64,000 nucleotides of DNA, from positions 7,021,001 through 7,085,000 of the forward strand of contig JAITYX010000016.1 of assembly GCA_021018815.1 (NCBI GenBank). The letters are read 5' to 3'. Every line of letters starts with the position of its first letter. Position 1 is the first letter of the stretch. The notes below the pieces were generated by a model. That model was not told where the DNA came from. It was given only the letters and a program-made list of their open reading frames with translations, and made no database searches. Shown here one piece after another: positions 12,538-23,505 of the stretch. This DNA is from Talinum fruticosum (lineage: Eukaryota > Streptophyta > Magnoliopsida > Caryophyllales > Talinaceae). Position numbers and translations under genes: made by a program.

Positions 12538-13007
12538 GGCTCTATTTGATTTGAAGAAAATAGGTTGGAAAGAAAATTTAAATGGAAAAAAAGTAATGAG
12601 AAAAAAAGTTAAGGGAAAATTAATTTTTTTCTTGTGTTTGGTTCAAGGAAAAATAGAGGGAAAAAAGTATAATCATTTTCCAACTTCTTATCCATCACTA
12701 CATTGTCATAGAGAGGAAAGAGAAAATACTCAATAAAATTAATTAATTAAGAGGAGAGAGAAAATTCTTAATAACCTTTCTTAATAGGATTCTCTCTCTT
12801 TTTCCATTTCTCTCTCTTTGTGAATTTTTTCTTCCATTTTCCTCTCAATTTTAGAAGGAAAATATCATTGACCAAATTGATAAAATTTTCGATGAGTTTT
12901 TCCATCAAACTTTTTTCTCTCCTTTTTCTTCAATTCAAACAAGGGAAAGAAATTCATTTTCCACAATTTTTTCTTTCCTTCTAATTTTCTTAGAATCAAA
13001 TAGAGCC
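12538..13007. mobile_element. PIF/Harbinger (Tourist-like) MITE
   Basis: The element is about 470 bp with inverted ends GGCTCTATTTGATT and AATCAAATAGAGCC. It is flanked on both sides by TAA (12535-12537 and 13008-13010), the three-base target duplication typical of PIF/Harbinger. The interior is a long imperfect palindrome of purine-rich then pyrimidine-rich runs (GGAAAAAGAAA / TTTCTTTCC), so the transcript could fold into a hairpin. No transposase is encoded. The ends resemble Tourist termini (GGCC/GGCT..TTTG..). Confidence 0.72.
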
Positions 13008-13747
13008 TAAAACAACCCATTCTTAAAAAACAGTTAAATTTTAAAAAGAAAAAAATGTAAGGAAATATCACTTATGACTCATAACTTTCAAATGAAGGAT
13101 AAATTTTTAACTATATAAAAAAACTTTAACAATAATTTTGAGACATATAAAATAAAAAATTTTGACAATTTTTAAGGGACAAAAAAGTATTTTGATTATT
13201 GGCTAATTACCTATTACATGTTCCTCTACATGAAATTATAGATTAATATCCTTTAAACTAAAAATCAAAACATTTTCTGTTCATCACTTATGAAACTATA
13301 TGGGGAAAGAAAATCTTTATATAGTAACGGATATGGATAATGCAGTACTTAAAAGCAAAGATTTTAGATTTTCTTCATTTGTTCATCCCAGTGGCATCGT
13401 TCCTGCGTTTGTGACCCAATATTTAAATTACCAGAACCAAATTCAAAAATTATTACCAAATTATATATTAATATACTATTTATGTAAGCAAAAAAATAGC
13501 AATGGTAGATTAATTTAGGATGTGTAAAAATAATTAGAGGAAGGGAGATATTACAAAAAAGTGCTCCAATTTAAACTTAAATTTTAAGACCGAACAAAAA
13601 ATCGGTCTCTAATTTTATTTAGAGATTAATATTTGAGAGCAAATTTAATTCACCTCTATTGAAATCGAAATTTTAAAATTAAAGATATAAAATAAATTTA
13701 ATTAAAATTAAATTTAAAAATTAAACTTATCATACTCAAGTTGAGAC

Positions 13748-14419
13748 TAGGGGTGGCAATGGGGCGGGTTTCCTATACCCACACCCATACCTATTTTCAA
13801 AATACATACCCATATCCATACCCATACCCATACCCATTGGGTGTTAAAAATTCATATTCATACCCATACCCATATCCAACGGATTTTGCGGGTATGCGGG
13901 TTTTATTTGGGTATAAATAGACTAAAAATAATAAGTACCCATATTAAACCCATATTTAATAGTTCTCATAATTCAACCAAAAAAAAATCAACAATTCACA
14001 AACTTGCAGGTTATAGTTGTACAACACCTTACTAACATGACATAAACATTTCACAATCACAAATAATTCATATTAAGTACATTATAGTACAATCACAAAT
14101 AATCCATATTTAGTACATTATAACATTTCACAATCATAAACAACTTTTCTCAACTTTTTTTTTAACCATTAACAAAACGGGTTATGGTATGGGTATTAAG
14201 TGGGGCGGGTACGGGCGGGTATTGCGGGTATGGGTTATGCGTGTTATATGGGGCGGGTATGGGGCGGGTGAAGCCTAAACCCATACCCATACCCGCCCCA
14301 TACCCATTTTAACCATACCCGCCCCATACTCATTTTTAAAAATTTTTTAACACCCATTCGAATTTTAAATGGGACGGATTTTGCGGGTTTTAAATGGATT
14401 TGGCTTTTTGCCATCCCTA
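13748..14419. mobile_element. non-autonomous hAT-type element with GGGTATGGG-type internal repeats
   Basis: Ends TAGGGGTGGCAA (13748) and TTGCCATCCCTA (to 14419) are inverted copies with one mismatch. A perfect 8-bp direct repeat, GTTGAGAC, flanks the element (13740-13747 and 14420-14427), as for hAT transposons. The 672-bp body is non-coding. It carries arrays of ACCCATACCCAT near the left end and GGGCGGGTATGGGG near the right, with an AT-rich middle. Long G-rich and C-rich arms could pair or form G-quadruplexes. No transposase remains. Confidence 0.85.
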
Positions 14420-14427
14420 GTTGAGAC

Positions 14428-15690
14428 CAAAATTAAACACCAGTAATATTATTATTCGTTTCAGTCAGTAAAATGCTTTGGGTCTCTAAATTTTGGGTCT
14501 CTTTCATTGAAGTTGTGTCTCCCTTTTCGACTCAGACAAAACAGAGGGGAATGTTTTGAGAGCTTGCAATTGCTCCTGCGGCAAATTGCCGTCGCCCACC
14601 CAGCAACCACCCTCCTCGTCGTCGCCGGCGCCGACCGCCTCCTTCGACCGTCACCAGGTGTTGAACTCTCTCTCTCTCTCTCGCTTTCTCTCTCTGCTGC
14701 CATCTCTCTCATAAATTTAGGCTGCGAAAAATTTAGCGTTCTTGTTTTGCGCATGCGTCCTTCTCCCTCACTTCTCCGACGACCGCCTTGACCCTCTACA
14801 AAGATTAAGCATGCTTTCCTTCCTTGTAGTTAGGGTTTTGGGAAGTTGTGATAGCTTAAAACGAAAAATCATGTTTAGTTTGTGTTGACTACCTTTTTTT
14901 TTTGGTTCAATTGGCTGCTTAATTAGAGATTTTGATTGAATATGAAACATTAGGAGAAATTGACGAATTGGCGACGATTTGGCTTTGGCAAAAAGTTAGG
15001 GTTTTGTGCAATTGGATTTCTGTTGAAGCGTTAGGGAAATGGTCATTGATAAATTTATGTGGATGTACTTTGGATATGGTGAATGGAGGTACTTCGGATA
15101 TGCTGAAAAGTTAGGGAAACGATCTCTGATTTTTGTTCCTTCGTCATCAATGCCGGCTTTCCAATCTTCTCCTCCCCAGTGAATATTTTTTTTTTTTTTG
15201 TATCACCAATTAAACTTCATTGCTCAGAAACCATCACAGCACACAGACCAGATAAAAAACGCAATCTGGTTCATCTTCAAGCCGAACCTGAAAACCCGAG
15301 TCATAGGCTTCAAGTGAATGAGCAAGACCATCACCCACTCGGCTAACTGAACTAAATGAGCTACAACTCATAGATTTTCTTGATTTATTCACAAACAAGG
15401 CACATAAACTAACAAAAGACAAACTAATTCAGCCAAATAAATCGAATATAATATATATAATCAGATTTATGTAATCTAAGTAATTAGAAGAACAGAGAAG
15501 CCACTATATTTCTTGCCGAGCACAATACAAACTAAAGCTGTTCAAGAAAAAGCATAAAGTGGGAAATCCCACTAAAAAGAAATTAAAAATATTTAAAAAA
15601 ACACCATATGAGCTTTGAATATGCAAGCTTCATATAAAAAGATTGAAAATATTAAAATCATAGTGGTATTTTTATGGAATTCAAGGCTTT
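14428..15690. other. spacer with CT-rich leader-like tract, no recognised gene
   Basis: Around 14500-14720 there is a GC-richer, CT-repeat-containing stretch that looks like a promoter/5' leader (short TCTC microsatellite near 14668-14700), followed by AT-rich DNA. Open frames on both strands of 14460-14790 and 15234-15422 have no recognisable domain. It may be the decayed 5' end of a lost gene. Positions below 15700 include the 3' UTR of the LEA gene. Confidence 0.3.
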
Positions 15691-15699
15691 GAATTTGCT

Positions 15700-16317
15700 T
15701 CATTTGTTCAACCCAGTGGCATCTTTTACTGCATCCTTAACTCCCTCTGCCTTAGCCTGCAATTGGGATCCAGCCTACCAAAAAATATATATTATTTTTA
15801 TTACATTATTAGTGGAGTATATAATTTATTAGAGGAAGAAGAAAAATGAAGATATATTCATACATCTTGGACGGATTCCTTGGCTGAATGGGCAACATTG
15901 CTAGCCTTGTCAATCATGTTGCTAGTCTTCTCCTGATAAAATACCCCCAAAAATTAGTCAACTATATAGTGTATTAGGAAAAATTACACGAACTCAAAAA
16001 GTACGAGCTTTATAATTGAAGATTTTAAGGCGATAAATTTGATTTTTATAATTTTTTACCATACGATTCGTAAAGATTGAAGATGATTTATGAAAATCGT
16101 TGAAGAATGAATACATTTATTTCGGAATTTAGGTAAATTCATATCGGTAAAAGTACAATTAAAGAATAACTATATACAAATACTTACTCTCTTGGTCTCC
16201 CAAAAAAAAGAAAAAAAAAAAGAGGGAAGGTAGCTGTATGCAAGAAGTGTGAAATTTTTCTTGTACCCGGGCTTCTTCACACTTGGCCTGGCCAGCTTGG
16301 AAGCTAGACTTGTCCAT
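15700..16317 (-). CDS. small LEA / KIN1-COR6.6-like stress protein (64 aa, three exons)
   Basis: Tiny, very hydrophilic proteins of this family accumulate under cold, drought or ABA and are thought to protect membranes or proteins. Exon 1 (16317-16267) encodes MDKSSFQAGQAKCEEAR. Exon 2 (15932-15864) encodes EKTSNMIDKASNVAHSAKE and then SVQD. Exon 3 (15774-15700) encodes AGSQLQAKAEGVKDAVKDA and then TGLNK-stop. All junctions are GT..AG and phase 0; total 192 coding nt plus stop, the usual family size. The FQAGQAK start, the repeated K-A-rich amphipathic pattern and the D-A-T-G-L-N-K end are diagnostic. Each exon is too short to appear as a long open frame, so this gene is easily missed. It is likely stress-inducible, but no element was assigned in its upstream spacer, which is shared with a divergent gene starting at 17884. 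Confidence 0.9.
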
Positions 16318-16859
16318 TTTTTTTTATTAACTTCGGCCTTTTCCTATTCTGTGATAAATTCTGTGAGAAATTGAAAGCTCTTGGATGAAATTTCATAATA
16401 ATTAACTTTAAATTTAAATTTCGTATTTCTTGTAACATCTACTAATGACTTATTTCAATTTCCTACAACTGACAGTTTCTTACGTCTTACGTTTTACTTT
16501 TCAATCGTACAACCGTAATAAACAACTGAAAATAAAAATAGAGCCGAAGTTGAGATAAAAATCTAGCACTCTATAGTAACATGGCCTTTAAGAAAACATA
16601 GCAATTGATATAACATATCATCAACGTAAGTTGGTTCAATGTTTAACCTTTTTTAAAGAGAGCATTGGTGTCAAATTTTTAAATCAATCGGCTCTTATCA
16701 ATTTAGCAAAGCATGTCTATATAAGGTTCCAATATGAATCAATTGGATAAGGTGGAGTAAATCATTAACTTATACATATGCTCGAAAGTCAAAATTATTT
16801 AGAACATTTGTTTTTAGGAGGAGGATTGGGTTTTGATTCTCTTTATATTACTATTTGTG

Positions 16860-17106
16860 TACTTCCTCCGTTTTCATAATATATGTCACTTTAACTAACC
16901 TTTTTCATTTTATAATACTTGTCACTTTATAATTTCAATGACATATTAATTATTAGTTTACTAATTTTATCCTTATTAATTTTTTTATTGATTTTTTTAA
17001 TTTTTAACAAAATATAGGGGCAATTTGATCTTTTAACTTAAACTTTCTATTTTTTGGTATTCTCTCATAACCTTCAAACGACGTGTATTTTGAAATGGAG
17101 GGAGTA
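16860..17106. mobile_element. Stowaway-type (Tc1/mariner) MITE
   Basis: Starts TACTTCCTCCGTTTTCATAA and ends GAAATGGAGGGAGTA, the CTCCCTCCGT inverted ends that mark Stowaway MITEs, with TA at each border as target site. About 247 bp, AT-rich, non-coding. It lies between the divergent LEA and phosphoglycerate mutase genes, within reach of both promoters. Confidence 0.8.
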
Positions 17107-17307
17107 TAAAATTTATCCCAAAAATAAAAAATAAGAACGGAAATTCTCTTTTGGGCTCAATGTGGAAATGGGCCGCTTCGTTTCCATTGCAATGAACTCA
17201 GAGATGGGCTCATCTAAGTGGGCCACTTTAGCCCTCAATTTTGGTCCAATTTACGTCTCACTTGTGCTTTAGAATCAATTCCATTTTCGGAGCTTTTTAG
17301 AAAGAAG

Positions 17308-17346
17308 ACAGAGAGAGAGAGAGAGGGAGGGAGAGAGAGTGGAGAG
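17308..17346 (+). repeat. GA microsatellite in the 5' leader region of the mutase gene
   Basis: A run of GAGAGA..GGGAGGG..GAGAGAGT lies about 550 bp before the start codon. GA/CT tracts are common in plant leaders and core promoters. A leader intron probably follows: ATTTTAG|GTAAAC near 17426 with an acceptor just before the ATG at 17884. Confidence 0.7.
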
Positions 17347-17883
17347 GGAATGCCTCGCACTTGGTTGCTGAGCTGAAGAATTCCCCATCAAGCAGAGAGT
17401 AATTCAATCAGATTGCGAATTTTAGGTAAACTTCAGATTCATCTCCTTTTCTTTTTTTTTTTTTCCCTGAAATCGTTAATTCAAGGGTTGAAAATTTTTC
17501 TCGTAGTTTTCATTACATCTCGTAGTTCATGTGGAAAGAACATGAATCAGTTCGCTAGTTTGTGGATTTATTTTTGGTGATTGATTTGTTGTTGACTTTT
17601 GATCCTCTGTTGTCGATTTTTCATTCTATTTGTTCAGTGCATGTTCTGAAAAAGCTTTATTTGTTTTCTTCGAAATCCTTTCTTCGATAATAAGGCGTGA
17701 TTGAGCGTAGGCTCTGGATTAATTTGAAATTTCGATCATAGACGTATAAATATTGTGGAATTTGTATTTTGCTCTATTAGTTAGTTTCATAGAATTTTTC
17801 GAAGCTTTTGTTCCTGAAAATACACAATATTGGTTTGTGATTTGGTTAGTTACTTTGTAGAAATACATTTTAAGCTGAGAAGT

Positions 17884-20838
17884 ATGGCCCCAGCTGAGCA
17901 GCCCAAGAGAAGGGTAGCACTTGTGTTGATTGATGGGTTGGGTGATGTATCCCTCCCGAGGTTTCAGTATAAGACCCCTCTGCAAGTAGCTAGGGTGCCT
18001 AATTTGGATGCTATTGCTTCTGCTGGGGTTAATGGGCTTATGGACCCTGTTGAAGTTGGCTTGGCCTGTGGAAGTGATACTGCCCATCTCTCTTTGCTGG
18101 GTTATGATCCAAGAGTATATTACCGTGGTCGAGGTGCATTTGAATCAATGGGTGCTGGATTGGCAATGTCACCTGGGGACATTGCATTCAAGGTAACAGT
18201 CTACTCCCGATTTTTTTCTTGTATGAGTTAATATTTCTTTTCTATTTGGGATGATTCGGAGTTTGGAACTTCGTTGTTATGAACAATCCTCTTACCCTAG
18301 CATTTTCTGAAGTGGGGATAACTAAACAATATTTTTCATTTGTAACAATTGTGTTGGACGGGACAATGATTGCATTATAGCTTAGAACGAATGCATTTAG
18401 TGAATGGGGATTGAGGTTGAGATAATCAGATTTTAGCCTGCCTTTTTCAAGGTAAAGTGATTGAGTTCTCATCACCTGCGTACTTAAAAGATACTACTTG
18501 GAAGGTGCCCTCCTGTAGGCTGGTATTTTTCTTCCTTGTAAAAAATTAGGTGGGGTTTAGGTGGATTTAATTTGTGTTCTTAATTATTCTCTTGGCCACA
18601 TACTGCATGCCCTTGACAGAACACTTTGTTGACTCTAGCCCTGGCTGGGTACCCATACCCTCTGTCCCTGCCTTGCTGAGTGGAAATTAGAAAATGCTAT
18701 TCTGCAGCTGGTTTTGCTTTAGTGTGTTATCCTCAACCTTAAGCTGTTATTCTGATCTTTGGACCTATCTCGGAAACTGATTAGCATCTTTCTCATTTTG
18801 TTTGCTTCAGTCTAATTTTGCTACATTGGATGAGAAAACTGGTATCGTCACTAGTAGAAGGGCTGATCGCCATTTTGAAGAAGAGGGACCAATCCTTTGT
18901 GCTGCCCTCGATGGAATGAAACTTCCATCATTTCCTGAGTATGAAGTTAGAGTCAGGTGGCAATGCTTCTCATTTCAGTTCATGCTCGGTAACCACTATA
19001 TTGGAGTTTCCTAATGTGTCATATCCCATCTGTGAGTTGTGGAAGAGATTTTGTACAGCTCATTTTTCTGAGTTACCAAGTTCTGATAACTAGTGAATAA
19101 GATCCTACTAAACATCCATAGAAAATTTCAGCCTTCACTTCTACTTTCCATGCCTAATGTTCCTGTTTGTCTACCAATATTGTAGAATCATACAGTGGAG
19201 CCTCTTGTCAATGGAATTTAGCAGTTGAACCCATGTTGTGGTTGATTTTTCTTTATTATGATGGCTTCAAATTTGCTGTATGACTTTGGGAATGTGGTGA
19301 TCTCATTGATTTGTGCAGGTATGCCACAGAGCACAGATGTGGGGTGGTTGTGAAGGGTCCCAAGTTGAGCGGAAACATATCAGGCACCGATCCGTTGAAG
19401 GATGACCGCCCACTTTTGCAAGCGAAACCCTTAGATGATACTGATGAAGCTGAGCACACAGCTGCAGTTGTGAATGAATTGTCCAAGGAGATATCACGCA
19501 TACTGGTTTCTCACCCTGTGAATGAAAAGCGGGTAGCAGAGGGCAAGAATGTTGCCAATGTTGTTCTCTTACGTGGTTGTGGCATCCGAATTGAGGTAAA
19601 GTCTATCTTTTGAACTCTTCTTTGTTAATTGATGCTTTTTAACATATGTTAATCCAGGAGGATCTGTTGATCAAGATTAATGAAACCCTTTTCTTGGAGA
19701 TTATCTGTTTTGACTTGTAGATTTTGTCTCATTGTTTTCTTTTTTAATACATTGATTCTTGGGCACTGGTTATTCTAGGTTCCTCCATTTGAAAAGCAGC
19801 ATGGACTGCGGCCATGTATGGTTGCACCCACTAAGATTATTGCGGGTCTTGGCTTGTCTCTCGGCATTGACATACTCGAAGCTCCCGGGGCAACAGGGGA
19901 TTATAGAACTCTACTTACTTCGAAAGCAACAGCAATAGCCAGGGCACTTTCGGCTCCTTTAAACTCATGCCCAAATGTTTTCATACCTGGAGAGGATGAA
20001 CACAAGCCAGGCCAACCAGATGGATATGATTTCGGCTTTCTCCACATTAAGGTGTTCATTCAACTCTTATTTTGTTTTCTCTATGCAAAAGAATCTGGGC
20101 AAGTCATCTCTATTTGGGAGTTCAGGTGTTTGTCCTCCGTATAATCCCTACACTCCATTTCAGAACTCATAATGATAGTGCCACATTAACTGATTGCTAG
20201 CCGACATGCAACTTTCTTCAAGTTTCTTTAAGTGGATGCATTTCATTGCGTGATTTTGGACTAAGTTGAACTTATGTCTTTGGGAACAAGTGGATGGTAT
20301 GCAACTATACCTTTATCGACTTACCTTGCTTAGACAGTAAACTTCCTCCATGCAGGCAATAGATGATGCAGGGCACGATAAAGCGAGTGTCTTCAAGGTA
20401 AAAGGATTGGAGGCTGTAGACAAAGCTATTGGCCAGCTAGCCAAACTTCTCTGGCAAGCGGAGTCAACTGGAAAATTTGAGTACTCCCTTTGTGTGACTG
20501 GAGATCACTCTACGCCCATTGAATATGGGGACCACAGCTTTGAACCCGTCCCTTTTTCCCTATGCCGGTTAAAAGACTTTGTGGGGGCCATTGGAGGAGA
20601 GTCCAACCTGATGAAAATTTCCCTGGACCCATTTCCTCTTCCAACTGTCAATGCTGGAGAAGATCTAACTGAAGAATATTTACATGAAGATCGGGAAACC
20701 AGAGTCTCGAGGAAGGCTTCCAGTGGAGATTCAGTTTCTGAGTTGAATGAACTAGCTGCAGCTAGGGGTTGTCTCGGGCGTTTTCCGGGGAGTGAGATGA
20801 TGGGAATTATTAAAGCTTTTCTGAAACTTAATCTCTGA
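17884..20838 (+). CDS. cofactor-independent phosphoglycerate mutase, archaeal apgM type (495 aa)
   Basis: Interconverts 3- and 2-phosphoglycerate in glycolysis using a metal pair and a phosphoserine intermediate; it belongs to the alkaline phosphatase superfamily. Five exons join in frame: 17884-18192, 18811-18956, 19319-19595, 19779-20051 and 20356-20838. Visible motifs: metal-binding LIDGLGD (D17), the nucleophile region CGSDTAHLSLLGYDP (S64), KGPKLSGNISGTDPL, VVLLRGCG, the second metal set KAIDDAGHDK (D338, H342) and CVTGDHSTP (D385, H386). The length suits the plant members of the apgM family, which differ from the classical plant enzyme of about 560 residues. No transit peptide is evident (MAPAEQPKRRVALV), so a cytosolic place is likely. 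An AATAAA signal follows at 21143. It is not a member of the recalled Arabidopsis synteny block around it, so it may have been inserted. Confidence 0.93.
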
Positions 20839-21142
20839 TTCGCTTTCGCACGCAAAATAGAGATAGTGATAAATTCCCGGCACTTGCTGACTGATTGTTC
20901 TGATGGAAGGATTCAGTCGTGTTTCAACATAGATTGTTGATTGTGTTGCGGAGATTGACAATCTGTTTTCCTGTTGTATGTATGTAGAAGAAATTTTGTG
21001 CTGCTAACTTGAGTTAGTGCTGATTGGAGTTCTTCATGTGCTATGGACACTCTTGGGGAGATTAGTATTTAAAGTTACCCAAGTTGTTACCTTTCAAGGT
21101 GATCTGTATGTCCATGTTCTGTTTCCCATCGAACTTAATGTC

Positions 21143-21148
21143 AATAAA
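21143..21148 (+). terminator. candidate poly(A) signal of the phosphoglycerate mutase gene
   Basis: AATAAA lies about 305 bp after the stop codon, inside a T-rich then A-rich 3' region. Plant signals are loose, so this is only a candidate. Confidence 0.45.
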
Positions 21149-21719
21149 AGCAAAGAAAAATTATTGATTTAAAGAGTAATATTATGAACAATGTCTCTGT
21201 CTTTATTCTTAGGAGTGTGTAATCTTTCGGACCTCACAACACACAACACAAGCATACATGTAATTAAATATTTCTGTGGATAAAAAAGGGTAAAATACCT
21301 ATGGAAGTATAAACTGCTAAACATACAATATAAGTTGTGTAGTCAACTATGAATGAGCTCGATTTGATTCATGGTTAACTCGAATCGAGTCATTAAATTC
21401 GTCTCCCTTCACCCGTGGAGTAAGAGCAATTGTGCCTAATATAGGCTTAAAAGGCACATTGCTGTCGCTAATGCCAGTGAATAAAAATACATCCGAAATG
21501 ATTGATTTGTGGATACACATGTCATTTTCATTGTTAAATATTGCAATCAATAATGCGAATGAATAAAAATCCATTCAAAATTATTAATTTGTGGATATAC
21601 ATATCATTTTTATAGTTAAATTGAATCATCCAAATAATTATAAACACAACAGTAACCCTTACAAAATTCTTTCCAGATTTATTGACAGCAGGAAAAACAA
21701 AAAAAAATTAAAATGCATC

Positions 21720-21742
21720 GCTAGAAGGAGGGCTTGAACCTC

Positions 21743-21775
<33 letters not shown>

Positions 21776-21792
21776 AACTGAGCTATTCCAGC
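21720..21792 (-). tRNA. tRNA-Asn (anticodon GUU)
   Basis: The minus strand folds as a 73-nt cloverleaf without an intron. The acceptor stem GCTGGAA pairs with TTCTAGC (one G-T pair), the D arm contains AGCTCAGTTGGTTAGAGC, the anticodon loop is CTGTTAA, and the T arm is GGAGGTTCAAGCCCTCC. A box and B box are canonical. CCA is not encoded, as expected for a nuclear gene. Downstream on the minus strand is ATTTTAATTTTTTTT, a usable pol III stop. Confidence 0.96.
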
Positions 21793-21888
21793 TTCGTTGA
21801 GATTGCTTCAACGCTAATAATTAATAAAACATTATCGAAGATAAAATCTAGCACTTACAAATTGCTTTCGTATTAATCTATAATTTAT

Positions 21889-22070
21889 ATTCACTCCATT
21901 TCATAAAAATTGTCAAAAATTTTTATTTTTGATGTTCTAAAAATATTGTCAAAAATTCTCTACATCATAAAAAGTAATCCTTCATTTGAAATATATGAAC
22001 AATAAATAATGTTCCCTTAAACTTTTATATTTTCAAAATTTGACAATTTTTTAGGGATAGAGGAAATAAT
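21889..22070. mobile_element. diverged Stowaway-like MITE
   Basis: The left end TTCACTCCATTTCATAAAAA and the right end (inverted) TATTTCCTCTATCCCTAAAA share the CTCC-type Stowaway pattern, and both lead into AATTGTCAAA-like words. About 180 bp, AT-rich, non-coding. Divergence makes the borders approximate. Confidence 0.45.
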
Positions 22071-22652
22071 ATATATACATATACATAGTATGGAACGAGG
22101 TTGAGTTTCATATATATTAATCTTTATATTCTCAATGCCCAAAAACATTAACTTCCACGTATATATAGTTAATCTTTGCGTCTCATTATATTCCAAAAAA
22201 AAGTCTCAATACAAAAAATTTAAATATAAATATATACATGAGAATAGAACTTAGTTTTCCGATACTTCTTTTAAAAAATAATAAAACTTCAGTAAGAGAT
22301 CGAGCTAGCTAGAATACTCAAATAAATAGTGCTGTCTCAACAAAAATAGAGTATATATTTCACATAGATTATAATTTCTGCACATGAATTCGTTACGAAT
22401 TTAAGTATGAATCTTCATGAACCGAATCATATATCATTATTTTAGACTCTACCCTGACAATATCTGTTATAGATCTTAAAAGCCATAATGAAGTCAAATA
22501 ATCAAACAATCTAAAAGAGACAAATCTTACAATTAAATAAATAAACCGCAGAATATCATTTTTTTAATAAATTGTTGCCTTGTTTTCTTTCAAACAATTC
22601 ATGCCTAATGATGCTCAAGACCAGCTCATGCAGTAAGATAAAATAAATAATT

Positions 22653-22715
<63 letters not shown>

Positions 22716-23505
22716 TATTAGGCCTCAAACTGATACAAAATAAATAATTGAATACATATGTCAGATTTTTATTTTATTTTTGAATTTTATAGTACTCTAC
22801 TCAACTCAAGTACTACTCACCACCTCAAATTTGGGTAGAAAAATTCCAAATTAGGTTGACCTCACCATGATTTCGAGTCACTATACAGTTAGAAATATGA
22901 TATATATCTACATATTTATTTCTCAAAGAAGACATAAAAGGCGATGTATTTCGGTAATGATTTAATCTATTTATTTATTTTCTGATTCAAAAAATGATAA
23001 ATGAATTCTTTTAAACTTTAGATTACTATGGATGCCCAAAATAAAAATGGCGTTAAAGCATATTATTTACTATTTTTATGGTGTAATAGTAGTGTTTCGT
23101 AAATTTAAAATCCAATTAACTCAATCGCGATAATTTTAAAGTAAAGATAAACACTAGATGGACTCTAGGATAATGCTTGGTTTTATTTGATCCTAAATTT
23201 AATCCTTCTTTTTACATACCTCTTTACTCTTTATACTTTATATAAACATTAATTTATTATTCCAAATCAAAATTAATTAAATCTCTAGCTACATTTGAAA
23301 ATGTAGTAAACAATATTAAATCCAAAAACAAAATAATAATGAGGACTATTATACCCCTACTTTTGAGAAAAATGATAAACATTAGCATGCACCACCAAAC
23401 CCATACAATCATGTTACCAACTCCTCCTCCTCAGTGATCTCCCTCCCTTGAAGCTCACCTCCAAATCTCTCCCTCTCTAACTCTCTCTCTTTCTTTCTCT
23501 AAACC
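22071..23505. other. AT-rich spacer upstream of the TBL gene
   Basis: No gene recognised. It holds the AAT/ATT microsatellite described separately and, near the right end (about 23420-23500), a CT-rich pyrimidine tract with CTCTCTCTT runs that probably is the TBL 5' leader. Confidence 0.5.
22655..22716. repeat. (AAT)n-(ATT)n palindromic microsatellite
   Basis: A run of about ten AAT units passes directly into about nine ATT units, so the whole 62 bp is a near-perfect inverted repeat able to extrude a hairpin. Such tracts are highly mutable. Confidence 0.95.

Noticed and set aside
14461..14791. Open frames on both strands in a GC/CT-rich patch
   Set aside because: Low-complexity Arg/Ser/Leu composition caused by the CT repeat; no domain recognised; kept only as spacer.
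15234..15422. Minus-strand 62-codon frame
   Set aside because: No family recognised and no splice partner found.
17719..18087. 122-codon minus-strand open frame
   Set aside because: It lies antisense to exon 1 and the leader of the phosphoglycerate mutase gene; codon pattern follows the plus-strand gene.
20505..20855. 116-codon minus-strand open frame
   Set aside because: Antisense to the last exon of the mutase gene, which has clear catalytic motifs on the other strand.
22655..22716. Possible CRISPR-like repeat
   Set aside because: Simple trinucleotide microsatellite without spacers, in a plant nuclear sequence.
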